A DNA stretch of 64,000 bases from Streptomyces pyxinicus (GCF_024753135.1 NZ_JANUGP010000007.1:186001-250000), one strand, 5' to 3'; shown: positions 48,433 to 58,224, counted from the first letter of the stretch. Notes: generated by a model from the letters alone, not told the origin. Numbers and translations: made by a program.

Positions 48433-49032
48433 TCAGTCCCGGACGACGACCGTGGTGGTGGTCTCCGTGGGTTCCCGCGTACTGCCGGCCTGGCCGGTGC
48501 CCTCCGCCGGCCCGGCATCCGCGCCGGACACCGTGATGTCGGCGGTGCTCTGCACGGGTCTGCCGCGTACCGCCCACACCGTGCCGTCGTCGGCGTACAG
48601 GCGGGCGGTGACGTGGTGCGTGCCGCGGGGCACCAGCCGGTCGGGCAGGTGGAAGGCGGTCGTGCGCAGCCGGGCGACCTGGTGGCCGTCGACGAAGAGG
48701 TGGGCGAGTCCGCGGCCGGGCACGACCCGCTGCCCGGTGCCGGGCGCTGAGCAGCGGAAGCGGTGGAAGGTCAGCCGGACGTCCCAGCCGCCGGCGGTGT
48801 CCGGGGTGACCTCGACGGCGACCCGGGGCGCGCCCTTGGCGGCGACCTCGCGCAGATTGCGGCCGGTGTCGTCCGTGCCGTCGAGGATCGTGCCGGCCGG
48901 GGAGGGGGTGGCGGAGGGTGTGCCGCCGCGCTCCTGCGCCTCGCCTGACTGGCAGCCGGCCGCCGTGAACGGCAGCAGCACGCAGGCCGCGAGGGCGACG
49001 AGCGCTCTGCGCTTCCTGGGTGTCCTGGGCAT
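48433..49032 (-). CDS. Secreted lipoprotein of unknown function
   Basis: This 199-residue protein has a basic start (MPRTPRKRR), a hydrophobic core and the lipobox FTAAGC (Cys about residue 27), so it is lipidated and surface-exposed. The mature domain is beta-rich with FHRFRCSAPGTGQRVVPGRGLAHLFVDG and HVTARLYADDG. The tail is Thr-rich. There is no recognised family. It is divergent from homogentisate dioxygenase. Confidence 0.78.
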   Translation of the reverse strand: MPRTPRKRRALVALAACVLLPFTAAGCQSGEAQERGGTPSATPSPAGTILDGTDDTGRNLREVAAKGAPRVAVEVTPDTAGGWDVRLTFHRFRCSAPGTGQRVVPGRGLAHLFVDGHQVARLRTTAFHLPDRLVPRGTHHVTARLYADDGTVWAVRGRPVQSTADITVSGADAGPAEGTGQAGSTREPTETTTTVVVRD

Positions 49033-49133
49033 GGTTCGGAGACTAGGCCACGGCTTCGGCGACCGGATCCCCCTGAAGTCTGGTTCTCCTCGTCCCTCGG
49101 ACGTATGACGCGGCTCCCCCTTGCGCGCCGCCC

Positions 49134-49167
49134 TCCCGATTCCTACGGTGATACAGAGGAATCGGGA
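49134..49167. promoter_or_regulatory. Perfect 11-bp inverted repeat in the hmgA promoter region
   Basis: TCCCGATTCCT (49134-49144) and AGGAATCGGGA (49157-49167) are separated by 12 bp and lie 17 bp before the hmgA start codon. The perfect symmetry and position suggest a repressor operator or a 5' leader hairpin. Confidence 0.6.
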
Positions 49168-49183
49168 TCGCAAGGGAGCGCGC

Positions 49184-50500
<1,317 letters not shown>

Positions 50501-50528
50501 CCGGGCCGCGAACGGTACGGATAGCGGT

Positions 50529-51278
50529 GTGACCTCCTTCGCCCCGGACTCGATCGTCCTGAACCGCAAGCTGCCGCTCTGGTATCAGGTCTCGCAGTCG
50601 CTGCGCGCCTCGATACTCGGCCGCTCGCCCCGGGACCCGTTGCGCCTGCCCACCGAGGAGCAGCTCGCCGGGCACTACGGCGTCAGCGTGCTGACCATGC
50701 GGCAGGCGCTGAAGGAGCTGGAGGACGAGGGGCTGATCAGCCGGCACCGGCGGCGCGGCACCTTCATCGAGCCCGGGGCACGGCGCGGCAGCCCGGTGCG
50801 GCTGCTGGGCTCGGTCGACGCGATCGTGGCCCAGCAGTCCGGGATGACGACCGAGCTGCTGGAAAGCGGGCGCGGGCCGGTGCCGGCGGCGGTCGCCGAG
50901 TACTTCCCGGACCTCGCGGAGGTGGCGACGTACCACCGGCTGCGCGGTGACGAGAAGACCGGTGAGCCGACCAACCACGCCGTCAACCACGTGCGTCCCG
51001 AACTGGCCGCGCGGATCGACCCGGACGACCTGGTGCGCTGGCCGATGACGAAGGTGCTGCGGGACGTCGTCAAGGCGGACATCAGCCGGATCACGGACAC
51101 CGTGGAGGCGCGGCTCGCGGACCCGGAGACCGCGCGGCTGCTGCGGGTGCCGCTGCTCAGCCCGATCCTGCACTACACGGGGGTGACGTACGACGCGGCG
51201 GGGCGGGTGCTGGACGTGGCGGTGATCCACTACCGGGGCGACCGCTTCTCGTTCACGGTCACGCTGGACGCGACCTGA
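50529..51278 (+). CDS. GntR-family regulator with UTRA domain
   Basis: This 249-residue protein has a GntR winged helix at about 15-80 (PLWYQVSQSLRASIL, LPTEEQLAGHYGVSVLTMRQALKELEDEGLISRHRRRGTFI) and a UTRA ligand domain at about 95-245. It lies 28 bp after hmgA in the same orientation, so it is probably cotranscribed and a candidate regulator of homogentisate catabolism, but its ligand is unknown. It starts at a GTG. Confidence 0.87.
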   Translation: MTSFAPDSIVLNRKLPLWYQVSQSLRASILGRSPRDPLRLPTEEQLAGHYGVSVLTMRQALKELEDEGLISRHRRRGTFIEPGARRGSPVRLLGSVDAIVAQQSGMTTELLESGRGPVPAAVAEYFPDLAEVATYHRLRGDEKTGEPTNHAVNHVRPELAARIDPDDLVRWPMTKVLRDVVKADISRITDTVEARLADPETARLLRVPLLSPILHYTGVTYDAAGRVLDVAVIHYRGDRFSFTVTLDAT

Positions 51279-51304
51279 TCCCCGGGCGCCGGTCAGGTCG
51301 TACG

Positions 51305-52459
51305 ATGCCCTGCGTGCCGCACGACGACGCTCCGCCGCTGGCGGACCTCATGCCGTGGTCCGTCGCACCGCCGCGGCCGGGCCGCGCCTGGCCGACGGCA
51401 CCCGACCCGGCCTGTCTCAGGGCCCGTTGGGACGCCCTGCTGAAGGCCGAGGGACCGGGCCGGGAGGCCCTGTTCGAGCCGACCCGGGCCCGGACGGTGC
51501 ACTCGGCCGTCGGCCAGCTGCCGGGCCGGGCCGCCGGCACCGAGCGGCTGGCGCGCGCCGAGGGGCCGTGCGCGGAACCCGTACGGGTGCTGGCGGCGCC
51601 CTTCGACGAGCAGTGGCTGATCCCCGACCACCGGCTGCTGGACGCGGCCCGGCCGGAGCTGTGGCGGGTGGCGGACGCGCACCAGGTGTTCACGGTGGAG
51701 ACGCCCGACGACGACACCCCGCTGCTGGCGACGTCCCACGTCCCCCTGCTGCGCACCGGCCGGGTCCGCCCGCTGTACCGGCGCCCGGGCGGCGCGGAGC
51801 CGAACCTGGCGCCCGGCCTGGTGGACCACCTCGCGGACCGGCTCGGCGAGCGGCCCACGGCACCGGATGTGCTGGCCTGGATCCTGGCGGCGGTCCGCCC
51901 GGACCACACCGTGCCGCTCACCGACGACCCCGGCGAGTGGGCGGCCGGTGTCGACGTCGGCCGCCGGGCGCTGTGGCTGATGCGCCGCGACGGGGAGCGC
52001 CCCAAACTGCCGGGCGGCCGCCGCCCCTACGTGCGCGCTCCCCTGCCGAGCCGCCCGGGGGCCCTGCGCTACGACCGCGAGGAGGAGACCCTGCACCTGG
52101 ACGAGGGCCGGGTCTCCCCGGTCCCGCCGGGTGCCTGGGACCACCAGGTGGCCGGAGTCCCGGTCCTGGAGGCCTGGTTCGCGGCACGCACGGCCCCGGC
52201 GGAACCGGGCACCCTCGCCGCGATCCGCCCGCCGGTCTGGCCGCAGGCCTGGACCTCGGAGCTGCTTGAGCTGGTGACGGTGCTGTCCCTGCTGGCCGAA
52301 CTGCGCCCGTTGCGGGCCGGGTTGAGGATCACCGCCACGGTCACGGCGACCGGCCTGCGCGCGGCGGGCGTCCTGCCGCCTCCGGCCTGGGCCCGCCACC
52401 CCGCCACGGTCCTCGACCACCCCGAGGAGGGCCCGGAGGGACAGTTCGCCCTGCTCTGA
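51305..52459 (+). CDS. Orphan type ISP restriction-modification specificity-domain protein
   Basis: This 384-residue protein resembles the C-terminal target-recognition domain of type ISP (LlaBIII-like) restriction-modification enzymes: PFDEQWLIPDHRLLDAARPELWRVADAHQVFTVE, then SHVPLLRTGRVRPLYRRPGG, LAWILAAVRPDH and WEQVAGVPVLEAW-like repeats (here DHQVAGVPVLEAWF). No nuclease, helicase or methylase motifs are present (no NPPY-type motif), and no partner genes are adjacent. Similar stand-alone proteins are annotated in Streptomyces. It could bind DNA without modifying it; the role is unknown. Confidence 0.7.
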   Translation: MPCVPHDDAPPLADLMPWSVAPPRPGRAWPTAPDPACLRARWDALLKAEGPGREALFEPTRARTVHSAVGQLPGRAAGTERLARAEGPCAEPVRVLAAPFDEQWLIPDHRLLDAARPELWRVADAHQVFTVETPDDDTPLLATSHVPLLRTGRVRPLYRRPGGAEPNLAPGLVDHLADRLGERPTAPDVLAWILAAVRPDHTVPLTDDPGEWAAGVDVGRRALWLMRRDGERPKLPGGRRPYVRAPLPSRPGALRYDREEETLHLDEGRVSPVPPGAWDHQVAGVPVLEAWFAARTAPAEPGTLAAIRPPVWPQAWTSELLELVTVLSLLAELRPLRAGLRITATVTATGLRAAGVLPPPAWARHPATVLDHPEEGPEGQFALL

Positions 52460-52473
52460 GCAGGGCCCCCTGG

Positions 52474-52746
52474 CTACCCGGGGCCGAACCCGTCCAGCAC
52501 GCGGGCCAGCGCCCGTGATAACACCGTCTCCAGGTCGATCGGGCCGGCGTCCTCCTGGAACGCCGCCGCCATCCTCGGGTAGGCGCCGGAGACGATCCGA
52601 CCGCCGAGGCAGACGATGCGCACGGCGTTCCCCTCGTCCTCCGATCAGGGCAGGGCGCGGGCCCGCTCGGCCGTGTCGAGTTCGTTGCGGACGTAGATGG
52701 TCACGACGCCGTTCAGCAGGGCGACCAGCTCCAGCTTGGCCTCCTG
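52474..52746 (-). pseudogene. TetR regulator remnant (N-terminus deleted, internal stop)
   Basis: One frame reads from about KLELVALLNGVVTIYVRNELD to RARALP, then TGA (52645-52647), then continues SEDEGNAVRIVCLGG... YPRMAAAFQEDAGPIDLETVLSRALARVLDGFGPG to TAG. This is the C-terminal half of a TetR ligand domain with a nonsense codon, probably from TGG. The DNA-binding half is missing. It also contains a TTA codon. It meets the permease remnant head-on at about 52746. Confidence 0.75.
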
Positions 52747-52996
52747 CGTGCTGCCGCTGCTGTCGAACGCGTACATCCCGACGGACGGCATGCCGGGCCG
52801 GCTGCGCACGCTCGCCGAGTGGAACCCGGTCAGCGCGGTGACGACGGCCCCGCGGGACCTCTTCGGCAACGCGCCGGTGCCGGAGGGCGCCGCCTGGCCG
52901 GTGGCCCACCCGGTCGCGGGGGCGCTCGGCTGGAGCCTCGCCCTGACCGCCCTCTTCCTGCCGCTCGCCGTGCGCCGGTATGCGCGCGGGGAGTGA
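52747..52996 (+). pseudogene. ABC-2 transporter permease remnant (N-terminus deleted)
   Basis: The frame reads VLPLLSNAYIPTDGMPGRLRTLAEWNPVSAVTTAPRDLFGN then ALGWSLALTALFLPLAVRRYARGE. This is the last 80 residues of a DrrB-like ABC-2 permease (the SNxxxPTxxMP and WNP motifs are typical). The rest of the permease and any ATPase gene are absent. With the opposing TetR remnant it marks an internal deletion of a divergent regulator/exporter locus. Confidence 0.78.
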
Positions 52997-53043
52997 TGGC
53001 GGCCTGCTGACAAGGCCGCCGTCCAGGGGTCATGATCCGGGGC

Positions 53044-54240
53044 ATGGACCAGCAGCCGCTGCCCCTGGAGGGCATCACCGTCGTCGCCGTCGAACAGGCC
53101 GTCTCCGCGCCCTTCGCGACTCGGCAGCTCGCCGACCTGGGTGCCCGGGTCGTCAAGGTGGAGCGGGTCGACGGCGGTGACTTCGCCCGCGGGTACGACA
53201 CGGCGGCGCGCGGTCTCGCCTCGCACTTCGTGTGGTGCAACCGGGGCAAGGAGTCCCTGGCCGTGGATCTGAAGGACCCGCGCGGCCTGGACGTCGTACG
53301 GCGGCTGATCGCGGACGCCGACGTGTTCGTGCAGAACCTCGCCCACGGGGCGGCGGCCCGGCTCGGTCTGGACGCGGCCACGCTGTGCGCCGCGCACCCC
53401 CGGCTGATCGCCGTGGACATCTCGGGGTACGGCGGCTCGGGGCCGTACGCGGACAAGCGGGCGTACGACATGCTCGTGCAGTGCGAGGCGGGGCTGGTGT
53501 CGGTGACCGGGACGCCGGAGCAGCCGGTGAAGGCCGGGATCCCGGCGGCCGACATCGCGGCGGCGATGTACGCGTTCTCGGGCGTGCTCGCGGCGCTGGT
53601 GCGGCGCGGGACGACCGGGCGAGGCGGTCCGGTGGAGGTGTCCATGCTGGAGGCGCTGGCCGAGTGGCTGGGGCATCCGCTGCACCACGCGCTGCACGGA
53701 GGTGAGCCCCCGGCGCGCACCGGCCTCGCGCACGCCGTCATCGCGCCCTACGACGCCTATCCGACGGCGGACGGCGGGCAGGTGCTGCTGTCGGTGCAGA
53801 ACGACCGGGAGTGGCGGCGGCTGGCCGAACAGGTCATAGGGCGACCGGAGTTGGGGGCCGACCCGGACTATGCGACGAACGCGGCGCGGGTCGCGCACCG
53901 GGGGCGGACGGACGCGCTGGTGGCCCGGGCGCTCGGGGCGCTGGACGCGGACGAGGCGCTGGCCCGGCTGGAGAAGGCGGGCATCGCGTGCGCCCGGCTG
54001 CGGGACCTGCACGAGCTGGCGGAGCATCCGCAGCTCGCGGCCCGGGACCGGTGGCGCGAGGTGGGCTCGCCGGTCGGGCCGCTGCGGGCGCTGCTGCCAC
54101 CGATCACGCTGCCGGGCGGGGACGAGGCGCGGATGGGTGAGGTGCCCGCCCTCGGGCAGCACACCGAGACGCTGCTGCGTGCCGTGGGGATGACGGACGC
54201 GGAGATCGCGGCGCTGCGCCGGGACGGCGTGGCGGTCTGA
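53044..54240 (+). CDS. CaiB/BaiF family CoA-transferase
   Basis: This 398-residue class III CoA-transferase contains GARVVKVERVDGGDFAR, FVWCNRGKESLAVDLKDPRGLDVVRRL, the catalytic Asp in KRAYDMLVQCEAG, GIPAADIAAAMYAFSGVLAAL and the C-terminal LGQHTETLLRAVGMTDAEIAAL. It moves CoA between carboxylic acids through an aspartyl-CoA thioester. The substrate is unknown. An upstream ATG at 53032 is possible but less likely. Confidence 0.92.
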   Translation: MDQQPLPLEGITVVAVEQAVSAPFATRQLADLGARVVKVERVDGGDFARGYDTAARGLASHFVWCNRGKESLAVDLKDPRGLDVVRRLIADADVFVQNLAHGAAARLGLDAATLCAAHPRLIAVDISGYGGSGPYADKRAYDMLVQCEAGLVSVTGTPEQPVKAGIPAADIAAAMYAFSGVLAALVRRGTTGRGGPVEVSMLEALAEWLGHPLHHALHGGEPPARTGLAHAVIAPYDAYPTADGGQVLLSVQNDREWRRLAEQVIGRPELGADPDYATNAARVAHRGRTDALVARALGALDADEALARLEKAGIACARLRDLHELAEHPQLAARDRWREVGSPVGPLRALLPPITLPGGDEARMGEVPALGQHTETLLRAVGMTDAEIAALRRDGVAV

Positions 54241-54398
54241 GGCGGTGTGGCGCTCCGAGGCGGTGGGCGCCCTGAGGCGTCCGGGCGCGGACACCCCGGG
54301 CGGGTTTCCCGGGGGTGCCGGTTCGGTGCCGGTTCGCTCGGGAGCGACGGCCGGTGCGGGGCTCGCCGAGCGCTGGGTGCGCGCCCGGCCGGTCGGCC

Positions 54399-54665
54399 CT
54401 AGTGGCCGCCGAACAGCGAGCGGCGCAGCCGGCGCAGCGGCGCGAAGAGCGAGACCCGGCTGACCCGGCGGCCCCGGTCACTGCGCTGGTGCGCGTTCCG
54501 CGCGGTCAGCTCACGCATCAGCGACGTTGCCTCGACCGTCTCCCGCTGCGGTATGGCGGGGCCTCCCAGTACCGAGAGATGGCGGTCCAGACGCGAACTG
54601 GTCGCGCTGCTCCCGCAGGTGATCGCAGGGACCCTGGCCCTGCTGCGCACTGCTATCTGCTCCAT
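54399..54665 (-). CDS. Small conserved protein of unknown function
   Basis: This 88-residue basic protein starts MEQIAVRSRARVPAITCGSSATSSRLDRHLSVLGGPAIPQRE and ends with an Arg/Leu-rich tail (FAPLRRLRRSLFGGH) that could be amphipathic and membrane-associating. The region TVEATSLMRELTARNAHQ is helical. The coding look (codon bias, length) is good, but I recognise no family. Confidence 0.62.
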   Translation of the reverse strand: MEQIAVRSRARVPAITCGSSATSSRLDRHLSVLGGPAIPQRETVEATSLMRELTARNAHQRSDRGRRVSRVSLFAPLRRLRRSLFGGH

Positions 54666-54791
54666 GTCACTCCCCACCCGTACGAGTCCACCCGGCCCGG
54701 GCAGGCTAACCCTATCGCCCCAGTGAGGCACGCGTGTATCCCGGCCACAGGATTCACCTTCCCCGTAAGGCGGTTGACCATTCCTCGTTGA

Positions 54792-55601
54792 CTACTCTCC
54801 GAATCCAACCGATTTCAGGGTGAGTTGAACAACCGGCTGGCTGGTGGGTCGCACTGATCCGCCGCCAGGCTCGACGGTCACTGCGAGTGACGACGAGGAC
54901 TTCTCCAGGCCCTTCGTGAGCAAGGGCGTGTCACCCGCGAGGAGGCCCAGGGAGCGCGCTCGCGCCCCGGGGCGCACGAGCCAGAGCTGGTGAACCCGCC
55001 CGCCGGACGGGGTGCCGTACCCGCGCAGGGTGACGACGGCCTCCCCGCGCGACGCGGAAGCGATCACTCCGATACGGCGGCCCCGGGCGTCCTCGGCACC
55101 GGCGGCGCGGGCGTCGGGCGCGGCGAGAACGTGGGCGATCTCACGTGCCCCGGCCTGCTCGGCGGCGAGCCGGTCCGCGGTGCGGTGCGCCTGGACCGCG
55201 AAGAGGGAGGCGACCACCAGGGCCGCGGTGGCGGTGGCCGTGGCGAACGGCGCGAACAGGGGGCGCCGGGGCGCGCGGGCGCGGCCGGGCGGCGGTTGGG
55301 TGCCCCAGACGTGCGGCGGCAGCCGGGTGGCGCGCTCCTGCCCGGGCGCCTGCTCCTGCGGGGTGGTGCGGACGGCGGCCAGCACCCGTTCCCGCAGGGC
55401 GGCGGGCGCCGGGGCCGCCGTGGACCAGGCGAGCCGTACCGCGTCCTCGGCCAGGTCCCGCGTCTCGGCGGCGCAGCGCGCGCAGCCCCGCAGGTGCTTC
55501 TCGAAGCGGCGCCGCTCGCCGGGTACCAGAGCGTCCAGCGCGTAGGGGGCGGCCAGGGAGTGCGGGTCCGTGCGCCGCAGGAGTCCCCGGAGGATGCTCA
55601 T
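54792..55601 (-). CDS. Zinc-dependent anti-sigma factor (RskA-like)
   Basis: This 269-residue protein has an N-terminal cytosolic anti-sigma domain with the zinc motif RFEKHLRGCARC (H-x3-C-x2-C) at about 33-44. One transmembrane helix sits near 130-150 (FATATATAALVVASLFAVQAH). The extracellular domain is RskA-like (RIGVIASASRGEAVVTLRGYG, GGRVHQLWLVRPG). Its ATG overlaps the stop of the sigma gene (ATGA). It should hold the sigma factor at the membrane until released by proteolysis or redox change. Confidence 0.9.
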   Translation of the reverse strand: MSILRGLLRRTDPHSLAAPYALDALVPGERRRFEKHLRGCARCAAETRDLAEDAVRLAWSTAAPAPAALRERVLAAVRTTPQEQAPGQERATRLPPHVWGTQPPPGRARAPRRPLFAPFATATATAALVVASLFAVQAHRTADRLAAEQAGAREIAHVLAAPDARAAGAEDARGRRIGVIASASRGEAVVTLRGYGTPSGGRVHQLWLVRPGARARSLGLLAGDTPLLTKGLEKSSSSLAVTVEPGGGSVRPTSQPVVQLTLKSVGFGE

Positions 55602-56197
55602 GCGGCCCCTCCCAGGCAGTCGCGCAGCCGGGTGAGCCCGTCGCGCATCCGTGTCTTGACGGTGCCGAGCGGCAGCGACAGCCGCTCGGCGACCTCGCGG
55701 TAGGTGTACCCGTCGTAGTAGGCGAGGGTCACCGACTGGCGCTGGAGCGCGGTGAGCCGGTGCAGGCAGCGGCGCACCCACTCGCGTTCGAGACCGGCCT
55801 CCACCTCCTCGGCGACCTGGTCGAAGTCGCGTTCCCCGGCCCGCAGCGCCTCCCGCTGCTCGCGCTCGCCGGCCGCGCGGGCGCTGCGCACCCGGTCGAC
55901 GGCGCGGCGGTGCGCCACGGTGAGGATCCAGGACAGGGCGCTGCCCCGGGCGGGGTCGAAGCGGGCGGCGGAGCGCCACAGTTCGAGCAGCACCTCCTGG
56001 GTGACCTCCTCGGACTGGGCGGGGTCGCGCACCACCCGGCGTACCAGCCCGAAGACCGGCTCGGACACCAGCCGGTACAGCTCCTCGAACGCCCGGTGGT
56101 CGCCGCCCGCCACGAGCGCCATCAGCTCGTCGGCCGCCACCCGGGCGCCGTCTCCGTGGCCACAGCCGGTTCTCCCTCGCGCACCGCGTATCCGCAC
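55598..56197 (-). CDS. ECF RNA polymerase sigma factor (SigK-like, ECF19 type)
   Basis: This 199-residue protein has sigma region 2 at about 28-95 (ALVAGGDHRAFEELYRLVSEPVFGLVRRVVRDPAQSEEVTQEVLLELWRSAARFDP, then WILTVAHRRAVDRVR) and region 4 at about 135-190 (LQRQSVTLAYYDGYTYREVAERLSLPLGTVKTRMRDGLTRLRD). This resembles SigK partnered with an RskA-type anti-sigma factor, which is the next gene. The GTG at 56197 was chosen because GGAGG lies 8 nt upstream, inside a tandem hairpin-forming repeat. A downstream GTG at 56140 would also give a plausible start. Confidence 0.9.
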   Translation of the reverse strand: MRIRGARGRTGCGHGDGARVAADELMALVAGGDHRAFEELYRLVSEPVFGLVRRVVRDPAQSEEVTQEVLLELWRSAARFDPARGSALSWILTVAHRRAVDRVRSARAAGEREQREALRAGERDFDQVAEEVEAGLEREWVRRCLHRLTALQRQSVTLAYYDGYTYREVAERLSLPLGTVKTRMRDGLTRLRDCLGGAA

Positions 56198-56204
56198 CGC
56201 ACAC

Positions 56205-56240
56205 ACCTCCCCGAGGAGGTAAGGACCTCCCCGAGGAGGT
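56205..56240 (-). promoter_or_regulatory. Tandem hairpins sequestering the sigma gene's ribosome site
   Basis: Two copies of the 16-bp imperfect palindrome ACCTCCTCGGGGAGGT (minus strand) lie 20 bp apart, at 56225-56240 and 56205-56220. In RNA each can fold as a 6-bp stem with a UCGG loop. The second copy's 3' arm contains the GGAGG ribosome site of the sigma gene. Confidence 0.6.
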
Positions 56241-56331
56241 ACGGATCGGCGGGCCGGAAACGCGGGTCACAGGGGACGCGAAGTCTTCTTCCCGTTTCTT
56301 CACGCCGGACCAATCCGCCCGCCCCGCCCAC

Positions 56332-57434
56332 TCTCCCGAATTCCTCGCCCCGGAGCGGGCGTTGGGGCGCGTCCTGGGTCCGGAGTCGGACCTGTGGTCG
56401 CTGGGCGTGCTGCTGTACGCGGCGGTGGAGGGGGGCCTCGCCGTTCCGGCAGGACACCCCGCTGAGCACCCTGCGGGCCGTGGTGGACGAGGAGTTGCCG
56501 CCCCCGGGCCGGGCCGCTGGCGCCGGTGATCGCCGGGCTGCTGCGCAAGGACCCGGCCGAGCGGCTGCCCACCGAGCGCGCGGAGCGGGAGCTGCGACTG
56601 GTCGCGGCGGGCGGCACGGTACGGGACGACAGCGGCCCGGCCCGCTCGTCGTACGCCCCGACGACCATGCCGCCCGCGGGTGAGGCCATCGGGTATCCGG
56701 ACCCGGCGACGACGGCCGCCGAACCGGGCCCGCGCCCGGAGCGCGACCGGCGGGCCGGCCTGGTCCTGGGCGCGGGGGTGCTGGCGGTCGTGGTGGCGCT
56801 CGCGGCGCTGACGTACGCGCTGGTGAACCAGAGCCGGGGCGGTGACGGGAGCGACGGCGGGGCGAGTTCGGCGGCGGCGACCGGCGGGGCGCACCCCTCG
56901 GCCCGGGACGGCGGGAGCGGGGCGCCTTCGAGCGGGACGCGGGACACCGGCACCCCGTCGAGTGGTGCGCCCGCGCAGTCCGTACACGTCACGCTGACCG
57001 GCGCGCACACGGCGTACGCCGGGACGTGTCCGCCGCCGGCCGCGCGGGCCCCGGTGTTCACGGCGACGTTCACGGTGGGGCGGCTGCCCGCCGAGGTGCG
57101 CTACCGGTGAATCCTGGCGCACGGTTCGGTGCCGGGCCCGGGGTGGCGCACCCTGTCCTTCCCGGCGGGCGGCGGCCGGAAGAAGCAGGCGCGGGTGGCC
57201 GTGACGGCCCGTTCGGACACGGCCGGGAACACGGTCGGTGTGGAGGTGCGGTCACCGGTGCGGGTCATCTCGGACCCGGTGCCGTTCTCGGTGACGTGCA
57301 CGACGGCGGAGACCCCGTCGGACGGGGCCTCCGCATCGGCCTCGGGCTCGGCGCCGGGTTCCGGTTCGGGTGCGGCTTCGCCGGGGAGTTCACCCCGACG
57401 GGCGAGCCCGTTCGGGGTCAGGCCGCGTTCGTGA
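56332..57434 (+). pseudogene. Decayed Ser/Thr protein kinase (truncated, frameshifted, nonsense)
   Basis: The frame opens at SPEFLAPERALGRVLGPESDLWSLGVLLYAAVEG, which is subdomain VIII-IX of a Hanks-type kinase; the N-lobe and catalytic loop are absent. The frame shifts +1 at a run of six G (56430-56435) to ASPFRQDTPLSTLRAVVDEELPPP and again near 56500-56513 to VIAGLLRKDPAERLPTERA. A juxtamembrane linker, a transmembrane helix (LVLGAGVLAVVVALAALTYALV) and an extracellular domain follow. The last is interrupted by TGA at 57108-57110 (probably TGG before), then continues GWRTLSFPAGGGRKKQ to the final stop. Confidence 0.82.
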
Positions 57435-58224
57435 GCACGGGGAGGTAGCCGCCGGACTGGCCGGCCGCGGTGGGGTGGTAGGACTCGCCGATGTCGAGCC
57501 AGTTGACGCTGTGCAGCCACGAGTTGGCGGAGCAGATCTCGTGGCCGGAGAACGTGGTGCGGACATCGCCGAAGACGAAGCTGTGGGCGCCGGCGCGGGT
57601 CTTGACGGTGGCGTTGAGGTAGTCGGAGGCGTCGTTGATGGCGGACCGCTTGGTCTCGGACAGGCCCAGGCAGGTCTGGCCGAGCAGGTAGAAGCGGGGG
57701 TAGCCGATGACGACGACCTTGGCGGACGGGGCCTTGGCGCGGATCGCGTCGTAGACGGTGTCCAGCTTGCCGGGGAGCGTGTTGGCGACGTACGACCGCG
57801 CCGTGTTGATCTTGGAGATGCAGGCGCTGTCGGACTGGAGCACACAGGTCGTCATGACGTCTGCGAACCCGGCGTCGTTGCCGCCGATGGTGATGGAGAC
57901 CAGCGAGGTGGCGGAGTTCAGCGAGCCGAGCTGGCCCGCGAGCACGTCGTCCGTCTTCGCGCCCGAGCAGGCGTTGAAGGCGAACGAGGAGGGGCTGTGG
58001 GCGGCGTTCCACAGGTACGGGTACGCCTTGGTGCTGCGGTCGCAGTCGCCGCTGGAGCTGATGTAGCTGCCGGAGCCCACGCCGGAGGAGTAGGAGTCGC
58101 CGAGGGCCACATAGCCGCCGGCCGCGGCCGTGGTGCCGGCCTGCGCCGATGCGGCCCCGGTGAGACCGAGGCCGGCGGCGAGAAGGAATGAGGTCACGAA
58201 TCCGGTAAGTCGGGAACGTCTCAT
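57418..58224 (-). CDS. Secreted SGNH-family lipase/esterase
   Basis: This 268-residue protein has a signal peptide to about residue 29 (ends SAQAG). Block I is YVALGDSYSSG with nucleophile Ser44; block III is ITIGGNDAGF; block V is YHPTAAGQ with the catalytic His. Six cysteines probably form three disulphides, as in the S. rimosus and S. coelicolor extracellular GDSL lipases that this closely resembles. It cleaves lipid and ester substrates outside the cell. The ATG at 58224 follows GGGAGG. Confidence 0.94.
   Translation of the reverse strand: MRRSRLTGFVTSFLLAAGLGLTGAASAQAGTTAAAGGYVALGDSYSSGVGSGSYISSSGDCDRSTKAYPYLWNAAHSPSSFAFNACSGAKTDDVLAGQLGSLNSATSLVSITIGGNDAGFADVMTTCVLQSDSACISKINTARSYVANTLPGKLDTVYDAIRAKAPSAKVVVIGYPRFYLLGQTCLGLSETKRSAINDASDYLNATVKTRAGAHSFVFGDVRTTFSGHEICSANSWLHSVNWLDIGESYHPTAAGQSGGYLPVLTNAA

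Noticed and set aside
54241..54398. Possible extra ORF after the CoA-transferase
   Set aside because: Frames are short and Gly/Arg-biased without a start signal; treated as intergenic.
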